DNA from: Pseudomonas sp. L5B5
Lineage (GTDB): Bacteria; Pseudomonadota; Gammaproteobacteria; Pseudomonadales; Pseudomonadaceae
Assembly (NCBI RefSeq): GCF_020520285.1
Contig: NZ_CP084742.1
Span: 2,914,001-2,978,000, forward strand
Direction: 5' to 3'
DNA: 64,000 nt
Within the stretch, counting starts at the first letter, position 1, and each line of letters opens with the position of its first letter. The notes beneath the pieces were generated by a model, which saw only the letters and a list, made by a program, of their open reading frames with translations, had not been told where the DNA came from and ran no database searches. Made by a program: the position numbers and the translations under genes. Shown one piece after another: positions 62,200 through 64,000 of the stretch.

Positions 62200-63381
62200 T
62201 TACAGCTCTACAACGACGGCCTGGGAGGCTCGGGTCGCCTTGGCCCGCGCCGCCTCGATGGACTCGTCGCGAGCCAGGGCCACGCCCATGCGGCGCTGAC
62301 CGTTGACTTCCGGCTTGCCGAACAGGCGCAGCGCGGTATCCGGTTCGCTCAGGGCAACACCCAGGTTGGCGAATGCCGTCTGGGTCGACTGGCCTTCCAC
62401 CAGGATCACCGCCGATGCCGATGGCCCGAACTGGCGAATCAGCGGGATCGGCAAGCCGAGAATCGCCCGCGCATGCAGGGCAAACTGGGACAGGTCCTGG
62501 GAAATCAGGGTCACCAGACCCGTGTCATGGGGACGCGGCGAGACTTCGCTGAACCACACCTGGTCGCCCTTGATGAACAGCTCCACGCCGAACAGGCCAC
62601 GACCACCCAGGGCCTCGGTCACCGCCTTGGCGACCCGCTCGGACTCGGCCAAGGCCTTCGCAGTCATGGCCTGGGGCTGCCAGGACTCCTGATAATCACC
62701 CTTCTCCTGACGGTGGCCAACCGGCGCGCAGAACGTCGTGCCGCCGGCGTGACGCACGGTCAGCAGGGTGATTTCGTAGTCGAAGTCGATGAAACCCTCG
62801 ATGATCACCCGGCCCTTGCCGGCCCGGCCGCCTTCCTGGGCGTAATCCCAGGCTCCCTGCACGTCATCGACACTGCGCAGCAGGCTCTGGCCCTTGCCCG
62901 AGGAGCTCATCACCGGCTTGACCACGCAAGGGAAGCCCAGGTCCTGAACGGCCTTGCTGTAGTCCTCGAACGTGTCGGCGAAGTGGTACGGCGAGGTCGG
63001 CAGGTCCAGCTCCTCGGCGGCCAGGCGACGGATGCCTTCGCGGTTCATGGTCAGCTGGGTGGCCCGGGCAGTGGGGATCACGGTGAAACCCTCGGCCTCC
63101 AGCTCCACCAGGGTCGCGGTGGCGATGGCTTCGATTTCCGGCACGATGAAATGCGGTTTTTCCGCCTCGATCACCGCCCGCAGCGCCGCGCCGTCAAGCA
63201 TGTTGACCACGTGGCTGCGGTGGGCCACCTGCATCGCCGGGGCATTGGCATAGCGGTCCACGGCAATCACTTCCACGCCCAGGCGTTGCAGCTCGATCAC
63301 CACCTCCTTGCCCAACTCACCACAGCCACAAAGCAAGACGCGGGTCGCGGTTGGCGACAATGGAGTTCCGATACGAGTCAT
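62200..63381 (-). CDS. purT: Formate-dependent phosphoribosylglycinamide formyltransferase
   Basis: This encodes 393 residues, the standard PurT length. It makes formyl-GAR from GAR, formate and ATP in purine synthesis. The N-terminal nucleotide-binding glycine loop ([20 protein letters not shown]) and the ATP-grasp domain ([38 protein letters not shown]) are visible. The ATG at 63379-63381 ([16 protein letters not shown]) has GAGGA upstream; the in-frame ATG 27 bases earlier is rejected. It is 94 bases downstream of the VUT-family gene. Confidence 0.96.
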   Translation of the reverse strand: MTRIGTPLSPTATRVLLCGCGELGKEVVIELQRLGVEVIAVDRYANAPAMQVAHRSHVVNMLDGAALRAVIEAEKPHFIVPEIEAIATATLVELEAEGFTVIPTARATQLTMNREGIRRLAAEELDLPTSPYHFADTFEDYSKAVQDLGFPCVVKPVMSSSGKGQSLLRSVDDVQGAWDYAQEGGRAGKGRVIIEGFIDFDYEITLLTVRHAGGTTFCAPVGHRQEKGDYQESWQPQAMTAKALAESERVAKAVTEALGGRGLFGVELFIKGDQVWFSEVSPRPHDTGLVTLISQDLSQFALHARAILGLPIPLIRQFGPSASAVILVEGQSTQTAFANLGVALSEPDTALRLFGKPEVNGQRRMGVALARDESIEAARAKATRASQAVVVEL

Positions 63382-63475
63382 CTGGAGGTCCTCAAGGAAG
63401 CGGATCATCGAAGGCCGAGCGCCAGGCTGGCGACCCGGGAAAGCGCGGCATTTTACATGAACCGCGACCTTTGGC

Positions 63476-63943
63476 TCAGCTGGCGCACGCGGCCTTGCGC
63501 AAACGCCAGGCCATGGCCAGCCAGACCACGGTAACCCCGGCGAACTTGGAGCCCAGGGCAGTGAGGATCACGCCCGGGGTCAGGGCATCGATCAGGCCGA
63601 AGAAGATGAAGGTATCCAGGGGAATGCTCAGCGCCGAGCTGATCCACAGGCGGTCGTGCAAGGGGCGTTTGGTGATGCTGAAGACCAGCCAGTCGATGCA
63701 CTCCGAGACAGCGAACGCAGTGGCGCTGGCCAGGGCGATGGCCGGGTCGGAGGTCACGTAGGACAACACCAGGGCCGCCAGCATGGCAACGAGGGCGCCA
63801 TGACCAAAGCGCGTCTGCACCATGTCACGCAGGACGAACACCAGCCCGCCCCAGGCCGACCAGATGATGTCCAGGTGCGGAGCGGTGGAAAAGGCATAGT
63901 TGATCAGCACGACACTGCCGATATAGGCGATCAGGAAGAGCAT
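63476..63943 (-). CDS. VUT family (YhhQ-like) probable queuosine-precursor transporter
   Basis: This encodes 155 residues with about five hydrophobic helices. Signature parts are [37 protein letters not shown] and [20 protein letters not shown], matching the VUT/DUF165 family that includes YhhQ, an importer of preQ0/preQ1. It is shorter than E. coli YhhQ (about 220 residues) and seems to lack the N-terminal helices, a short form I recall in Pseudomonas. Whether it transports queuosine precursors is an inference from family. The RBS is weak. Confidence 0.8.
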   Translation of the reverse strand: MLFLIAYIGSVVLINYAFSTAPHLDIIWSAWGGLVFVLRDMVQTRFGHGALVAMLAALVLSYVTSDPAIALASATAFAVSECIDWLVFSITKRPLHDRLWISSALSIPLDTFIFFGLIDALTPGVILTALGSKFAGVTVVWLAMAWRLRKAACAS

Positions 63944-64000
63944 GGGTGCGAAGGGTACCTGTCAGGAAGGTGCACAGGTTACTTCAGGCACGCGGGTTGG
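63944..64000. other. Window edge, no gene supported
   Basis: These 57 bases are upstream of the VUT-family gene. On the minus strand a frame ending AACCCGCGTGCCTGA could be the tail of a gene outside the window, but this is too short to call. Confidence 0.3.

Overview
The window is a stretch of chromosome from a Pseudomonas, most likely of the P. fluorescens/protegens/chlororaphis group. It is GC-rich with dense coding on both strands. It carries a complete wspABCDEFR operon, Pseudomonas-type REP palindromes (GAGCAAGCTCGCTCC-like) and core-gene blocks in an order I recall from the P. aeruginosa chromosome: tetR-lysS-prfB-wsp, an OYE-family gene-recJ-yaeQ, thrC-hom-dsbC-xerD, rplS-trmD-rimM-rpsP-ffh, and MFS-purT. 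No rRNA, tRNA, CRISPR array, insertion sequence or prophage was seen. Most of the window is core genome with two accessory-looking stretches (25.0-38.8 kb and 39.1-47.4 kb).

Region 1 (1-13.8 kb): the start of a QEGLA-family gene (cut by the window edge), a small lipoprotein gene, a TetR regulator, lysS, prfB with its programmed +1 frameshift, a small membrane protein, then the seven-gene Wsp chemosensory operon on the minus strand. Wsp senses surface or envelope stress through WspA and activates the diguanylate cyclase WspR. Successive genes overlap by 1-4 bases from wspA to wspE and at wspE/wspF. Region 2 (14-24.8 kb): a DUF533 protein, two small envelope genes, a TetR-DUF418 pair with a clear operator palindrome, a GNAT acetyltransferase, opgD (Tat-exported), an Old Yellow Enzyme homologue, recJ and yaeQ.

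Region 3 (25.0-38.8 kb) is the most interesting. Two tandem paralogous genes for membrane-anchored helical-repeat proteins converge on a six-gene minus-strand cluster: DUF2170 protein, PspA/IM30 homologue, YqiJ-like membrane OB-fold protein, YqiK-like flotillin, a 1,715-residue protein with a C-terminal AAA-type ATPase, and a single-HKD phospholipase-D-family nuclease. The cluster has a direct-repeat element (ATCACATGTAAT, twice) in front of its first gene. An intrinsic-terminator-like hairpin lies just ahead of the giant ATPase. It looks like a membrane-integrity system coupled to an ATPase and a nuclease.

Region 4 (39.1-47.4 kb): a CoA-transferase, a periplasmic solute-binding-like protein, a DUF3509 protein and a Roc/Sad-like regulatory set (NarL-type response regulator, REC-EAL protein, BvgS-like hybrid kinase). 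The EAL domain has lost two key catalytic residues. Region 5 (47.5-64 kb): threonine synthesis (hom, thrC), dsbC, xerD, a cation/proton antiporter, an acyl-CoA thioesterase, the rpsP-rimM-trmD-rplS translation operon, ffh with divergent ypjD and a CorB/CNNM-type transporter, an MFS symporter, purT and a VUT-family transporter. Starts were revised where a ribosome binding site (RBS) and signal or domain logic favoured an internal or non-ATG codon.
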